64,000 bases of DNA from Anastatus disparis (taxonomy: Eukaryota > Arthropoda > Insecta > Hymenoptera > Eupelmidae): the NCBI GenBank assembly GCA_017163975.1, contig JAFFSR010000009.1, positions 2,480,001 to 2,544,000 of the forward strand. Direction: 5' to 3'. The notes beneath the pieces were generated by a model. The model saw only the letters and a program-made list of their open reading frames with translations, had not been told where the DNA came from and ran no database searches. Positions 34,010-46,191 of this stretch are shown here, piece by piece (positions within the stretch are counted from its first letter, which is position 1; each line of letters opens with the position of its first letter). A program made the translations under genes and the position numbers.

Positions 34010-34956
34010 TTAATAAAGTGGCCACGGTTGAGGTAGGAATAAAACACTTTATGGAACTCGGGAACAAAGACTATTTCTCTCTCAGATATTTGCTTCCCTC
34101 GCTTCGCTTCGCTCACTCGGGTCGCAAATCTACCCTCGCGAGAAACGTACAACTTTACTTCCTAGTTGCATAATGTACTATTTCTGATTCATGAAAAATA
34201 AAAAATTTTTTTATCTGTTAAAAAATATCTCCAAATTTTGATCTTTTTTCTAATATCTCATCAGTTTGCTTTTGTTTATAAACGAGCGCTATAGTGTTCA
34301 CACAGTATAAATGTTAAAAAAATATACATAGTCACAAAATATTCATATATTTATCTGAGATTTTCGAGTTTATGTAACTAAACGATAAAACTCGGCTTTT
34401 TTAAACAGTAAATGATTTCTTAATCTCAGTGAAATTCATAACTTCAAGTAAACGCAGTTTCTTTGCCAGTTCAATTTTTGTTTATTTATATTGGTTTGGC
34501 TCGATTAAACATTATATTAATTGCCAATTAATTTTTCAACATTATTTTAAAATTTTAGTTAGAAAACTGATAAAATATTTAGATAAATATAAAATTTCGT
34601 CTTGTAAGTTGAAAATCGTGAGATGCGTAATCGTCTAGCTTCTGTAGTCTTCGATGACATTAATTCTTATAGCCAGGTCAATTGCGCTTATGCATGAGTC
34701 TGAGTTGAATAGAGAACATTTTTGCCAGTTTTGCGTTTGTACGTATGTGTATGCGTATGTGAATGTGTATGCGCATACGTGGTTGTGTGTGAACTTGTGA
34801 ATGCAGATAGAGGTTAGAATTACAGCTTTACTGTTTGTGGGATTCATCTTTAGTTTTAGACAAAGAGAATCAGGCTGACATACAGAGGAGAAGGAATATT
34901 GCGGAGTTTGCAGCTTACCAAGAATGATCTTGAATAAAGATCAAGAACCGAGATTA
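34010..34956. other. Spacer with a possible hairpin-module remnant
   Basis: Near 34098-34125 is CCTCGCTTCGCTTCGCTCAC followed by TCGGG, and at about 34169 a tag ATAATGTACTATTTC, suggesting an eroded bipartite-class hairpin. A GTATGT-rich stretch lies at 34738-34795. No gene seen. Confidence 0.4.
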
Positions 34957-35002
34957 CACACACACACACACACAGACATGCACACTCACGCGCGCGAACA
35001 CG

Positions 35003-35091
<89 letters not shown>
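34957..35091. repeat. Compound (CA)n-(TA)n tract
   Basis: AC run 34957-34974, a CGCGCGAACACGCACG interruption, AC run about 35005-35036, then TA run to 35091. Confidence 0.95.
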
Positions 35092-35098
<7 letters not shown>

Positions 35099-35808
35099 CC
35101 TATTGAAAAGAGAAAGGGAATAAGGACGGATATCTTTATAGTAGCGAGTAGTGAAGACAGCACGTGCACCGCCAAGTCGTTGCTCCAAACGTGTAGCAAG
35201 AGAAAGAAGGGAATAAAATACGCTAGCACTAGCCAAGTTGTTCGATCGATACAAGTGCATTAGCTATATAGATATAAGTTATTCAAAATTTTAATTATCT
35301 TCGCAATTAATTATTCATTTCTTTATTTCTATATATAACAAAATTATATTTTATTTTATTAATTCTTTATTTGTTATCGCATGAATCAACAGTGTATATA
35401 TATATATATATATATACTTACGTATAAAAGTTTTTTAATATATAATTTTCAAAAAAACTTGAAACTTTTAATAAAGATTTTATAGCATAATAATGTTTAC
35501 ATATTAAATTACTTATATCTTTCAAACAATGCAGATTATGCTAGAAAAGTGAGAATTTTCAAAGAAAATATTTCATTTTCTTTCTGAACAACTTCAATTT
35601 CTTTTAGTACACGAGGTTCGTAAATGTTTACAACTGGTTTATTTAAGGAAAATTTCCACCACAGTATATAATAACATTAAAGCAGCCTCTTTACTTTATA
35701 TGTATTTTGCTTAACATTTTTAAAGTGATAACTTGCTGTGCAATATTTAAATACTGAAGAATTAAATTAAGTTTGTAAAAATTTAAACAAAACACAGACT
35801 ACGACCTG
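35092..35808. other. AT-rich spacer, no gene seen
   Basis: A short (TA)n lies near 35395-35416. No supported gene. Confidence 0.5.
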
Positions 35809-36816
35809 AAATAGTATATTACGTTCCGAGGTACGGAACAGGCTCATTCCATGCGCGAGTTGGTTTGCTTCGCGAGGCGAAGCCGAGCGAAGCAAAACAC
35901 GCGCATATGATGAGCCTGTTTCGTGCCGAGGAACGTATACGATTTTCCTTCATGCCCGGCCGGAACTTTGCCACCCCAAAAAGTGATAAAACTCCATTTT
36001 TAATAAAAAAAAATTCGTCTAAAGCGAAGAGTCATCTGTTGCGTTATTTCGTTGTAGCGCGCATACGCAAGCAATTACAGTATACAGTTGAGTTCGGTAG
36101 AGAAAGAGAGAGAGAAAAAACTGAACATAGCAGCACACATAGCAGTTAACATAAGATACACAATAAATATATAAATGATAATTCAAATTTAAAAAACGTG
36201 AGAAATAATGAAATGTATTTATAATACTTTTATATTACTATATTTTGTGTATGAAAACCTTTTAAAGAGCAAAAGAAAAAATTGTGAGTTAAAACAATTG
36301 TGTATGTTAGTAAAGATATAGTTCATTTTAATAAATATAAATGTATTAATATCAAGTGCACAAAAACAAAACATGTAAAGCAAAACGTGTAAAAACGTGA
36401 ATTTAATTATTTTCTTTGTACAAAAACAATCATGAAGTGTTTAAAAGAGTGTCGTGAATTAAAAGAAACGTGTAAGAAAAAGAATATCTATTTTAAACGA
36501 AAGTTATAATTCGTTATAATTTAAACTATTATAATATGTATATTAGTGTATTAATATCGAGTGTGTTTGTTTATTTAATAACTACAACTATGATGTATGC
36601 ATTTATCTATTTAATGCTGAGGTTAGACATTCGCGTATATATAGGTATAGTTTAAGTATACAGCAGACAGCGAACCGACCGAGAAGACGTACAGTTCGTA
36701 GCTGCGCGGTGCGTTCTGCGCACGTATGTAACGGAATAACACGAATGTATTCGGCCGGTTCCCAGCCGCATAAGGAGCACTTTAAGGCAAAGTTTCGGCA
36801 CGGGTATGAAGGAAAA
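35809..36816 (+). mobile_element. Family C bipartite hairpin-TIR element
   Basis: Hairpin module 35809-35946: tags AAATAGTATATTACG and CGTATACGATTTT, stem with GGCTCATTCCATGCGCG against CGCGCATATGATGAGCC, apex GCGAGGCGAAGCCGAGCG. Body TIR TTTTCCTTCATGCCCGGCCG (about 35943) against GGCACGGGTATGAAGGAAAA (about 36796-36815). The 860-bp body has no ORF. Its right part (about 36660-36780) is locally GC-rich. Confidence 0.75.
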
Positions 36817-38300
36817 TTGAATTTTATTGCTATTTAACTGAAAGTGCGACTCAAATTATATAAAATTCGATCTGTCACCGAAAAGTTTTCTTTTTATGGA
36901 TTTCATAATCAAAATATTATAATTTTCAATTAAATACTCACATTTTTTATTTTAAAGTTTCATAACAAAGTTTTATTTATGAAAACCCGTTAATTTTTAT
37001 TTTAATTATGCTAAACAGTTTATTAAAAGTCCTACGATTTCTCATTTGAGAATGAAAAAGATCAACTATGAAATTTCGTGTCTTTTAATAGATGAAATCA
37101 AATTTTTAATTAGAGCTAAACAAAGTACGACTATTGTTTTCACTCACGATCTATTTCCTTTTCTAATCTGATTTTAAAATTTGATAAAATTTTTAAAATT
37201 CATAATACTGAATAATAATTTTAAAGAAAGAAATTTAATGACTTTTAATGAAATAAATCAAAAAGTATTTTTTAATTGATAAAAAAATTGGCAACGCGCA
37301 ACTTGTACTTGAAAAACACTGAAACAGACAGGTTTAGAATAAAGAATTTCATTAATTAAAATAAAAGCGTACCTAGCTTAGTGTTTGGAAAAAGTTTAGT
37401 GTGATCGCAGGCATTTATAGAGCAGTAACTACGTTTATTGGGATTATTTAATACGTACAGTTAAGTCTTAATCTAAATCTTCAATACAGAAGTTAACACA
37501 ATGGGGACAAATACGTGTAACTTAAGAGGGATATACGAGAAAGAGTCATTGGTCGCACTAGTATAATGTAAATTGGCGATTCTTCGTACCCTTTTGCTTT
37601 TCAAGTCAAGTCGTCTAGTTGCTTTATTCCTTAGACGACTATCCTTTCTCTCACAGTATAATATGTATATAGTAGGTATATGTGCACGAAATATGTATGC
37701 TCTAGTCGCGTGTTTCCCTTATCACTCTTTGCTCGCGATAGCAGCTCACTGCTGCACTTTGCATGCAAGCCGTAATTCAATGCCAAAACTGAGACTGGCT
37801 CAACCCCCTCGCCTCATTCTCCATAGCAACTTGTTTTTGTCTATTTATCGGCTCTTCGGTTACAGCTAAAGCATATATTCTATACCACATTGGATTACTT
37901 CTTCGAGCCTATACTTTCTTTCTGTTATTTATTATTCTTTATTTCTCTTATTCCTTTGAGCATTAAGCCTTTCTCGCGAACTCTATATTTTATACTCTTC
38001 CTCTGGTAGAAAATTGAGCATATTTTGGTCAGAATTTCTGGTCAAAAGTTAAAATGACACCTAAAAATTTTGTTCAAAGAATTTAAAGAATTTCTACATT
38101 GAAAAGACATTAGCGTTCTCCTCGTCACACAGGTATGGCTGTAGCGGCGCTCCTTCTTTTAGCCTACTACAGTGTCGGGCTGGCGCCGGTTTCAGCAGAT
38201 ATGTAAGTGTAGTGGTCACACAGCCTTTTCCAATGGAAATTTCAAATCCTGACTTCAGAATTGAAAAGAGTGGACAATTTTACTTCGGAAAAGTGCTATT
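36817..38300. other. AT-rich spacer, no gene seen
   Basis: An open frame at 37573-37869 is short and not protein-like enough to call. No RNA or repeat recognised. Confidence 0.5.
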
Positions 38301-38659
38301 CTGAGTCCCATCGCCTTCTCTTCTATCGACTCGCTCGTGCATTACCCTCCCTTGCTAACTAAAAGAATTTGTTTTCACATATTCTGAGTCCCGCCGCTGC
38401 TCTATACGACTTTTTAATTTGTAAAAATGGGTTTATTAGTTTAATTTTTATGTTTAGAATACAATAAATAAGAATTATGCAATATTTTATTTTTTTTTTG
38501 TTACTTTTTATTTCAATAAACGTTTATTGTATTCTAAACAAAAATATTAAACTAATAAACCCATTTTTAAAAGTTAAAAAGAAACAAATTCTTTTAGTTA
38601 GTGAGTGAGTGGGGGTAACGCACGAGCGAGTCGATGGAGGAAAAGGCGGCGGGACTCAG
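38301..38659. mobile_element. Palindromic element L
   Basis: Ends CTGAGTCCCATCGCCTTCTC and its complement near GGCGGCGGGACTCAG. The arms also share CGACTCGCTCGTGC and CTAACTAAAAGAATTTG. An inner pair AAATGGGTTTATTAGTTTAA and TTAAACTAATAAACCCATTT encloses the centre. Total 359 bp, non-coding. About 50 bases (near 38377-38410) interrupt the left arm. Confidence 0.7.
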
Positions 38660-38746
38660 GTCATCGACTGCGTATAATCTAATCCAGAATTCATTAAATT
38701 TAAATATAATTATTCAATTTTTCTCGCAGTAATAATTAATAAATAT

Positions 38747-39090
38747 AGGAGCGCGATGGCGTAACGGATAGAGCTCTTGCCTTCAACGCGGTGGGCACGG
38801 GTTCGAATCCTGGCCAAGCACCTCTGACTTTTTTTCGAAAGAAAATTAGTGTATGTGCTACTCATATCGCGACTCTTAAAAAATCCGACCTCATTGAGTA
38901 TCGGTTGATTGTTGGTCACAAAAGTGGCTGACCATCCATCGGTAGTCAAAGTTTTCGGTATGGTGGGTCTGACAATCTAGCCTGACATAATGTGTTAAAC
39001 GGGTATCGGGCTGGACTCTCTCGACTTCACCATATAAAAAAGGTTAATTATATAGAGGACAATATCCTTTATATATTAATCTTTTTTTTT
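38747..39090 (+). mobile_element. SINE-like element with tRNA-like head
   Basis: The head, 38747-38822, has A-box-like TGGCGTAACGG and a perfect B-box GGTTCGAATCC, spaced as in a tRNA gene. It is followed by a non-coding body of about 270 bp, running into T-rich sequence. The acceptor arms do not pair cleanly, so it is tRNA-derived rather than a tRNA gene. A related 5' half occurs at 27103-27140 (-), which supports a dispersed family. Confidence 0.55.
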
Positions 39091-39107
39091 TCTTTAAAAA
39101 TTGATAG

Positions 39108-40910
39108 TTAGTCTAGGCACCCAGAGGGTTTCATATAAAGTTAGAGGTCCCACCAAGCAAGTAGGTGATTTATATGTATTTTGAGCCGCTGAATTTGCAT
39201 CTTGCTTTTCGCGCAAGTGGTCGAGTAATTTGTTATAAATAAATTAATTGTTTAAATGGCTATAGTTTATGAACTACAATAGATGCAGTAATTTTCTCTG
39301 CAAAAACTTGTTCTTTAATAAAAAAACAAAAAAAATTGTTCTTGTTGCATGTCGATTCGATAATTAGAACCAGAGATATGGCAAATATATTGCAAAAAAA
39401 CATAGAGACGTAGCGCGAGCGCAGAACGCCCTGGTAAAAAACCTTATAACTCGACTACTAACTGATATTTTTTGAAGTTCAACATGTGTTTTGAAAATGT
39501 CAAAGTCTCAACTTTAATGATAAATTGTTCTATATTACTTTCAAATGTTGATAAATAAGCTAGAATGATCTGAAGCAGAAAAAATTTTCAATTTTTCAGA
39601 ATTTTGTTTGTTTATAACGAAATAATATAGGTTAGCGAACGAAATATTTCTATATTTGTGACATAGAATGATAGGAAATTTCATCTAGTTTAAGAATCTG
39701 TTCGGTTTTCTAAATTTAAGTAAGTAGAACCTGAGATATCGCAAATTTAAGCTGTAGCGTCAACTCTTTGCAATACGACATATGCGTGCAATATGGCGAT
39801 CCCTTTCTTTATTAAAAATTCTTTTATTATAAGGTAAGTAATCTCATTCTTTTCTAATAAAATTACTTTTGACTCTATTTTACATGCTTTGTCAAATAAT
39901 ATTAATGATGTATGGGTAAGAGGTTGATCGTCATTTCTTTATTGTAGTATAGACCTTGTATATTAAGAAATTGGTCGTTCATTAATTAATGGCGTTTAAA
40001 ATTTTGGCGCGAATCATTGATTCATCTAATTTTATGAAAAACAATTAGAATATAAATTACAAATAAATTATGTGAATTTTTGTTGATTCAACTTTCCGAT
40101 TTATTAGAGTCATCTATTTTTAGCTGAACCCTTTTTTATTAAATTTTTATTCAATTCCCTAATACAGAGTTAGAATTAATTTTATTAGAAAAGAATGAGA
40201 TTACTTACCTTATAATAAAAGAATTCTTAATAAGGAAAGCGATCGCCATATTGCACGCATATGTCGATTGCAAGGAGTTGACGCTACAGCTTAAATTTGC
40301 GATATCTCAGGTTCTACTTACTTAAATTTAAAAAACCGAACAGATTCTTAAACTAGATAAAATTTCCTATCATTCCATATCAAAAATATAGAAATATTTC
40401 ATTCGCTAACCAATATTATTTCGTTATAAACAAACAAAATTCTGAAAATTCGAAAATTTTTCTGCTTCAAATCATTCTAGCTTATTTATCAACATTTGAA
40501 AGTAATATATAACAATTCATCATTAAAGCTGAGACTCTGATATTTTCCAAACACAAGTTGAACTTCAAAAAATATTAATTAGTAGTCGAGTTACAAGATT
40601 TCTTATAACGTCTCTGTTTTTTTGCAATATATTTGCCATATCTCTGGTTCTAATTATCGAATCGACATGCAACAAAAACGATTTTTTTGGTTTTTTTTAT
40701 TAAAAAACAAGTTTTTGCAGAGAAAATTACTGCATCTATTATAGTTCATGAACTATAGCCATTTAAACAATTAATTTATTTATAACAAATTACTCGACCA
40801 CTTGCGCGAAAAGCAAGTTGCAAATTCAGCGGCTCAAAATACATATAAATCACCTACTTGCTTGGTGGGACCTCTAACTTTATACGAAACCCTCTGGGAG
40901 CCTAGACTAA
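39108..40910. mobile_element. Giant foldback K, arms about 750 bp
   Basis: Left end TTAGTCTAGGCACCCAGAGG and right end CCTCTGGGAGCCTAGACTAA are inverted repeats. Complementarity continues inward to about 39870 on the left and 40170 on the right: CTTGCTTGGTGGGACC, AGCGGCTCAAAATACATATA, CGATATCTCAGGTTCTACTT and CATATTGCACGCATATG all have partners. The unique spacer is about 300 bp. No ORF. It is one of the longest inverted repeats in the window. Confidence 0.85.
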
Positions 40911-41095
40911 GTTTTTCCCTCTGCCGAACAACCGCCGATAATTATTCGAAGACGGTTCACCATGGTGTCAGTGAGTTCGGAACATCTACTTTTTATTAAA
41001 AATAGAAAAAGTCCCACTTACACCGAGACTCGAACCCCAGCCCTCTGCGTAAGAGTCGGATACCCGAGTCCCTGAGCCACCACGACTCTTTAATT
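40911..41095 (-). mobile_element. SINE-like element with tRNA-like head
   Basis: The minus strand reads AGTCGTGGTGGCTCAGGGAC, then CCGACTCTTACGCAGAGGGC, then GGGGTTCGAGTCTCGG. This A-box/B-box arrangement is typical of tRNA-derived heads. A body of about 110 bp follows and ends where foldback K begins. The body is unlike that of the element at 38747. The anticodon arm is too uncertain to name a tRNA type. Confidence 0.55.
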
Positions 41096-41729
41096 TTTTT
41101 AGTATATAACACATGATCAATTTTTTACGCTATTTCATTAGCATGTTTTAATTGCCTACATGGAGAATCCTATATTAGTTAAAACACGGTGAACAATTAA
41201 GTGTCCTCTTGTGACTGAATGTATAACTATCGTTTCACAGTGATCGTAACATTAATAATAAGAATATCTTTTCACTGAAAATATGTGTTCATGCTTGACG
41301 TTTTACTCTTAAAGTTTCAAAAATCTTGGGTAATGTAAATCCTTCCCGCTTATTTTGCGTAGCCACACTGCGGGAATAAAAAATCGTACACTGAAAATCT
41401 TTGTGAACGCACGACAAATGAGCGTGCACCTTCAGTTAACTAAAGCGTGATTGAGATTCCTGTGAATCGGCGAATAGTTCACTGAATAACAGCATGGCGT
41501 CGCTCTGATACTGAGTCTACATATCTTAGTCCCAGAATCTATAGGTTAACAGTTTTGAGCAATGCGATTTGAAGAGAAAAGAGTTCTCCGTGTATAACTA
41601 TTGAACCACAAAAGCTTTTTTAATACAACAAAGCTTAATAGGATTTACTTTGTGCTTCATTTTATCTTTTATGTATTTTTTTGTATTTAGTTATCACCAA
41701 AATATTATACATGAAAATTTATATAATAA
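41096..41729. other. Spacer, no gene seen
   Basis: No supported feature. Confidence 0.5.
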
Positions 41730-41963
41730 CTTTCAATTTATAGTATTTTGAGGTTAGGTTTGTCAAGTTTGATATTTAATTTCCATTCGAAGTTTATAAA
41801 AAAATAATAAGTCCAAATGATTTTTTATTTTAACAAAAATTATTTTATTAACATAGTTTTAGTGCGGATAAGTCATTATAATTATTTTAATTACGAATTA
41901 AAAAAAATATCAATAAAATAAAAAATTCGAAAACCGATCTCAGCAGTTCTGACATCCCGTTAA
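41730..41963 (+). mobile_element. T2 right-half fragment
   Basis: TTTTGAGGTTAGGTTTGTCA, AGTGCGGATAAGTCATTATA and the end AGTTCTGACATCCCGTTAA match T2. The left half is absent. Confidence 0.6.
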
Positions 41964-42388
41964 AAGATATTAATATGTGGAAATTTTTCTTAGAATCATT
42001 TTGTTTTACAAACTGTTTAATGTTAAATGTGAGTATGAAAATTTAAAATAAAACCTGCATTTAGTATTGTATGTCCGTCAGTTGTCAACCTTTTGAAGTA
42101 TTTCTTTTCAGGATGACTTTGGAATGGTTTTCGATCACATATTTATTTAAGAGCTATTCTATCCGTTTATTTATAAAAAATAAAATTAATATATTTTTTT
42201 GTAAATACAATAAAAAAATTCAAAACAACGATTTAATAGTAAATAAATGTATTGTGCCAACGAAAATTTACGGTTTGAATAAATCAGAAAAATTCATGAA
42301 AGTCAAAAAGAAATTAAAACAAGGTTTTAAAGTTTATGAAAAAATTCAATTTTTTGTCAGATTATATCACGGAGAAAAATGTTCAAAT

Positions 42389-42581
42389 AAAAATTACAAT
42401 AGTTCTAAGTAAAGTCGTCACAGACTGCCATTATACTAAAAAATTACCATAATTTCTAATAAAATTTACAAGAAAAATAGGAATTTTTATGATATTTCTT
42501 GTAAATTTTACTAGAAACTATGGTAATTTTTGGCTATAACGGCAGCTTGTGACAACTTTACTTGAAACTATTGTAATTTTT
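42389..42581. repeat. Palindromic repeat J
   Basis: AAATTACAATAGTTCTAAGT with AAAGTCGTCACAGACTGCC pairs with GGCAGCTTGTGACAACTTTA and CTTGAAACTATTGTAATTTT. The inner pair AAATTTACAAGAAAAATAGG and TTTCTTGTAAATTTTAC continues to the centre. About 190 bp; MITE-like. Confidence 0.75.
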
Positions 42582-43544
42582 ACTAGAATATTTTTCTTCA
42601 CGTATCTACCTGACTCATATGTACACGCTCACGCATAATTATACGCGCTTCTTCTCAATGAAAATTTAAAATATTCAAAATATAATCATAATTTTTTCAT
42701 AAAAATGAAATAAGCTATACAAAAATTTGAATATTTTAATGCAAAAATAATATCAGGGTTACTTTATTTACGTAAATAGCAATTTTGGTGCATAACTTGC
42801 GGCTGATTCATTAATCGTCAAGCGATCGCTTATACAAATTAGCATTTTGCATTAAAAAATATATTATATCCGCCAGATAGAATATGAAAAAATAAAAGAC
42901 CTGTATTTTTTTGTTTTTCAAAATATGATGAATTGCAAAAGTTACAGCCGATATAAGTTATTACAATTTTGATATATATAGATATAGCGCTATGATAAAT
43001 GACGTCACGATTTCTATTGGCAAAATGACAATCGTGACGTCACACCAATTTCAACTGCCTCTATCTCTTCAAGTTTTCATTTTCATACGTATTCTTTATT
43101 TTTTCATATTCTTAATAACGGATGTAATGGATTTAAAAAAAAAATTCATGCAACATCCCAATTGGATACACTATATGTTTATTTGCGATATAAGGGCGCA
43201 GACCGTTTCTCATCGGAATTAGATTTCATTGATTGGAAAAAGGAGTCATTTTTCTACAAGGGTAATTTAGGTGGAATAAACTACTATTAAGAAATAAACT
43301 AGGAACAGCAAAAGAAATATCGATTTTAATCTTAATTATATATACATGAATCTATTATCTTTTTCAAAGAGGACATTGGAGAAATGAACTCTGATTCATT
43401 GGACTTGTATCGACAACTGAAATCTTAGCATATTAGATATACTAAGCGCTTGTTTTACATATTATAACATCTTGATTCACTATTTATTTAACATTATTAA
43501 AGGCAGGACATCTGATAGAAATTATGTAATCTTTTAAAATATCT
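42582..43544. other. AT-rich spacer, no gene seen
   Basis: Contains a local inverted pair around GACGTCACGATT and ATCGTGACGTCAC (about 43000-43042). No gene. Confidence 0.5.
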
Positions 43545-43930
43545 TTAAGGGGATGTAAAACGGACACCACATCTGTACTCATGAATTTGGCCTATCTTTT
43601 CATTATATTGCAAACCTTGAGGAAAAGAAATGCTTTAGCTTGTAATATTTACCATGAAGATTATTCAGTTAAATTTTCAAATAAATTCATTCATTAGTTT
43701 TTCAGAATTTTGGGTTCCAATATTATTATATATTAGAATTTTTAGATTTTGTACAAGAAATCTAAAATTTTGAGAAACTAATGAATGAATTTATTTCAAA
43801 ATTTAACTGAATAATCTTCATGGTACATGCTACAAGCTGAAGCATTTATTTTCTTAAAATTTTGCAATAAAATAAAAAGATAGTAAATATTTATGATTAC
43901 AGGTGTAGTATCCATTTTACATCTCCTTAA
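43545..43930. mobile_element. M3 palindromic TTAA element, copy 1
   Basis: Starts TTAAGGGGATGTAAAACGGA and ends CATTTTACATCTCCTTAA. Arms share ATTCAGTTAAATTTTCAAAT and ACTGTGGTGTCC-like words over about 180 bp. 386 bp, no ORF. A second, enlarged copy is at 55308-55917. Confidence 0.75.
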
Positions 43931-44807
43931 ATATTTTTAAAAATTCGAGTGTATACCTAACCGACTTCTATTTGATATTCATTTTTTTACGAGTGCATAT
44001 ATGGGGTCGTCATTGATTGCTGAACTCGAAACAGAATGAAAGCCACACCCGTGTAATTAATAGTAACTTCATTTTGCACAAATAGTGTATGTTATATATA
44101 TTTGGTGTGCTGTAGCGGCGAATGGACTGTTTTCCTCCTACTGTTGCTGACACGATGTGTCTAAAAATAGATCCAATAACATATGTAATTGAACGCAAAG
44201 CTCAGGCGTTAGCGAGCTCCCTCTCTTATATCGTTTGAATAATTCAATTGACTGTTCGCAATGTGTGTGGGCGGCATCACAAAATTATTTGCCCTTCTAT
44301 TCCGTTTTCTCTCTCTCTCCTCTCTCTCTCACTTTTCATCTTTCTTAAGAGGAACTCTTTTATCGTTAGTAAGACTTAATAATCACAAATGTATTTTATT
44401 TTTTAATAATAAAAAGTAACAAGATTATTTTTTCAAATAATTTTACTGGCAAACTTGAACATGATTCTAATATCGATTATGAGTTGCACTGAATCTAATA
44501 GCGAGGTCTCGCAATTGAAATTTTTTACATTATATCAATTTCATATTAAAGCAATCATAAGTATACAAAATGTATTGAAACAATAATAAAATATCAAAGC
44601 ACTGTTATTTAGATTAGGTTTGAACTGTTGATTTATCAAGAACATATTTAGAAATACAACTCAAAATACAATGTGATAAGGTTCATTTTATTCTTTGGGG
44701 AATTTCATAAGTTATTTATGCAACTTTAGTGGCACTTGCTAGTGCCGTGTGAATTACAATTGTTTACAAATTCTCAGAAAAATTTCCGAACTCATATGAT
44801 ATTTTCT
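43931..44807. other. Spacer, no gene seen
   Basis: AT-rich with a CTCTCTCT patch near 44308-44330. No supported gene. Confidence 0.5.
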
Positions 44808-44946
44808 AAAATAGTATATTATGCGTCAAGGCCGCAAAACGTATCATTCTTGGCGAGTGCATGCTGACGGGCCGAGCGTAGCGAGGTCGCTCCAGCTGCA
44901 CGAGCAAGAATGATACGTTTGTGGCCGTGACAGCATATACTATTTT
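44808..44946 (+). repeat. Family D left hairpin module
   Basis: Stem GCGTCAAGGCCGCAAAACG continuing TATCATTCTTG, apex GGCCGAGCGTAGCGAGG, tags AAAATAGTATATTATG and CATATACTATTTTTT. The right arm reads GTGGCCGTGACAGC, slightly diverged from the left. Confidence 0.85.
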
Positions 44947-45074
44947 TTGCCCGAAGGCCGTTAAGCGGAAGCTGGAGCGGAGCCCCCCACATATAAAAAA
45001 ATAATTGATAATTCTTAAAATATAAAAAAAAGATACAATAAAAAAAATTCGATTATAAAAACCACTAATAACTC

Positions 45075-45511
45075 TTAAGAGGCGGTCGGAACCAAATCGG
45101 CGACTTAGTTCGGTACTTGTAATAAATGCTTATAATAATTTATTCATTTATTAATATGGTAAAAATATAGTCATTTCCTCTAGTCATGTACATAAAGAAT
45201 AATTTAAAATAGTTAAAGCCACAAAAATATAAAAAATATTGTTATAAAGCGAAAAATGCCATCTAACAATCGACACGACAGTTTTTTGCATGCGGTATAT
45301 GTCAAGTCAGTTTGATATTTGTAATAAATGCTTATAATAATTAATTTACTTATTCATATGGTAAAAATATAGTCATTTCCTCTAGTCATGTATATAAAGA
45401 ATAATTTGAAATAGTTTAAGCCATAAAAATATACAAAATATTATCGTAAAGCGAAAAATGCTGACTTGATATATACCGCAAGTCACCGATTTGGTTCCGA
45501 CCGCCTCTTAA
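45075..45511. mobile_element. T4 TTAA element with internal direct duplication
   Basis: Ends TTAAGAGGCGGTCGGAACCA and TGGTTCCGACCGCCTCTTAA. Inside, a segment of about 150 bp (TTGTAATAAATGCTTATAAT ... AGCGAAAAATG) occurs twice in direct orientation, at about 45117-45262 and 45320-45462. Inserted in the left arm of D. Confidence 0.8.
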
Positions 45512-45883
45512 AATATAACATTAAAATTAAACAAAAATATAATAAAATATAAAATAAAGCTAAACTATAAAAATTATAATTAAAAATATTATTTAAAAAA
45601 GAAAAAAAAGTTTTAAAAAAATAAAATAAAAGAAATTCGATTATAAAAACAACTAATAATTGTTAAAATATAATATAAAAATTAACCAAAAATACAACAA
45701 AATATAAAACGAAGATAAACTATAAAAATTATAATTGAAAAATACTATCTAAAAAAAAGTTTTATCACGCGAAACTTGTAACTATGTCTTTCTCTCGCTC
45801 TCTCCTTTTCTTTCATAATATACATATATTCAGTCCATGTTATTCGTTAACGCATATCCAGTATAGTACATGTAAGAAATAGA

Positions 45884-46168
45884 TAGCGATATTAAGGAAA
45901 GCGAGAAGTTCATTCAGTTCAATTCCAAGAATCAGCGACGTCAAGAACGTTTTTCTGCGAACTTTTATTAAAATAATACATTAAATATACACATTTTTAT
46001 TTTGTAGCCTAGGACAAGAATACACTATTTTGTGCTTCGTATACAGGACACAAAAATTGATTTTGCGGCCTGAGGACAAAAAAAATTTTTTCTTCTTACG
46101 TTCTCGACGTCGTTGATTCTTGGAATTGAACTAAATGAACTGCTCGCTTTTCTTAATATCGCTATCCT
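45884..46168. repeat. Hairpin K2 in the D loop carrying an F-like core
   Basis: GATAGCGATATTAAGGAAAG and the following GCGAGAAGTTCATTCAGTTC pair with GAACTAAATGAACTGCTCGC and CTTTTCTTAATATCGCTATC. Between them is ATACACTATTTTGTGC and TTTTGCGGCCTGAGGACAAA, resembling family F reversed. Confidence 0.7.
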
Positions 46169-46191
46169 TTTCTTCTATATAATATACTGAC

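Noticed and set aside
38747..38822. Functional tRNA gene
   Set aside because: A and B boxes are good, but acceptor arms do not pair, the anticodon is ambiguous, and a related half-copy exists at 27.1 kb, so SINE-like is the better reading.
42071..42412. 113-codon ORF
   Set aside because: Lys/Ile/Phe/Asn-rich as expected for AT-rich DNA; its end runs into palindrome J; no motif.
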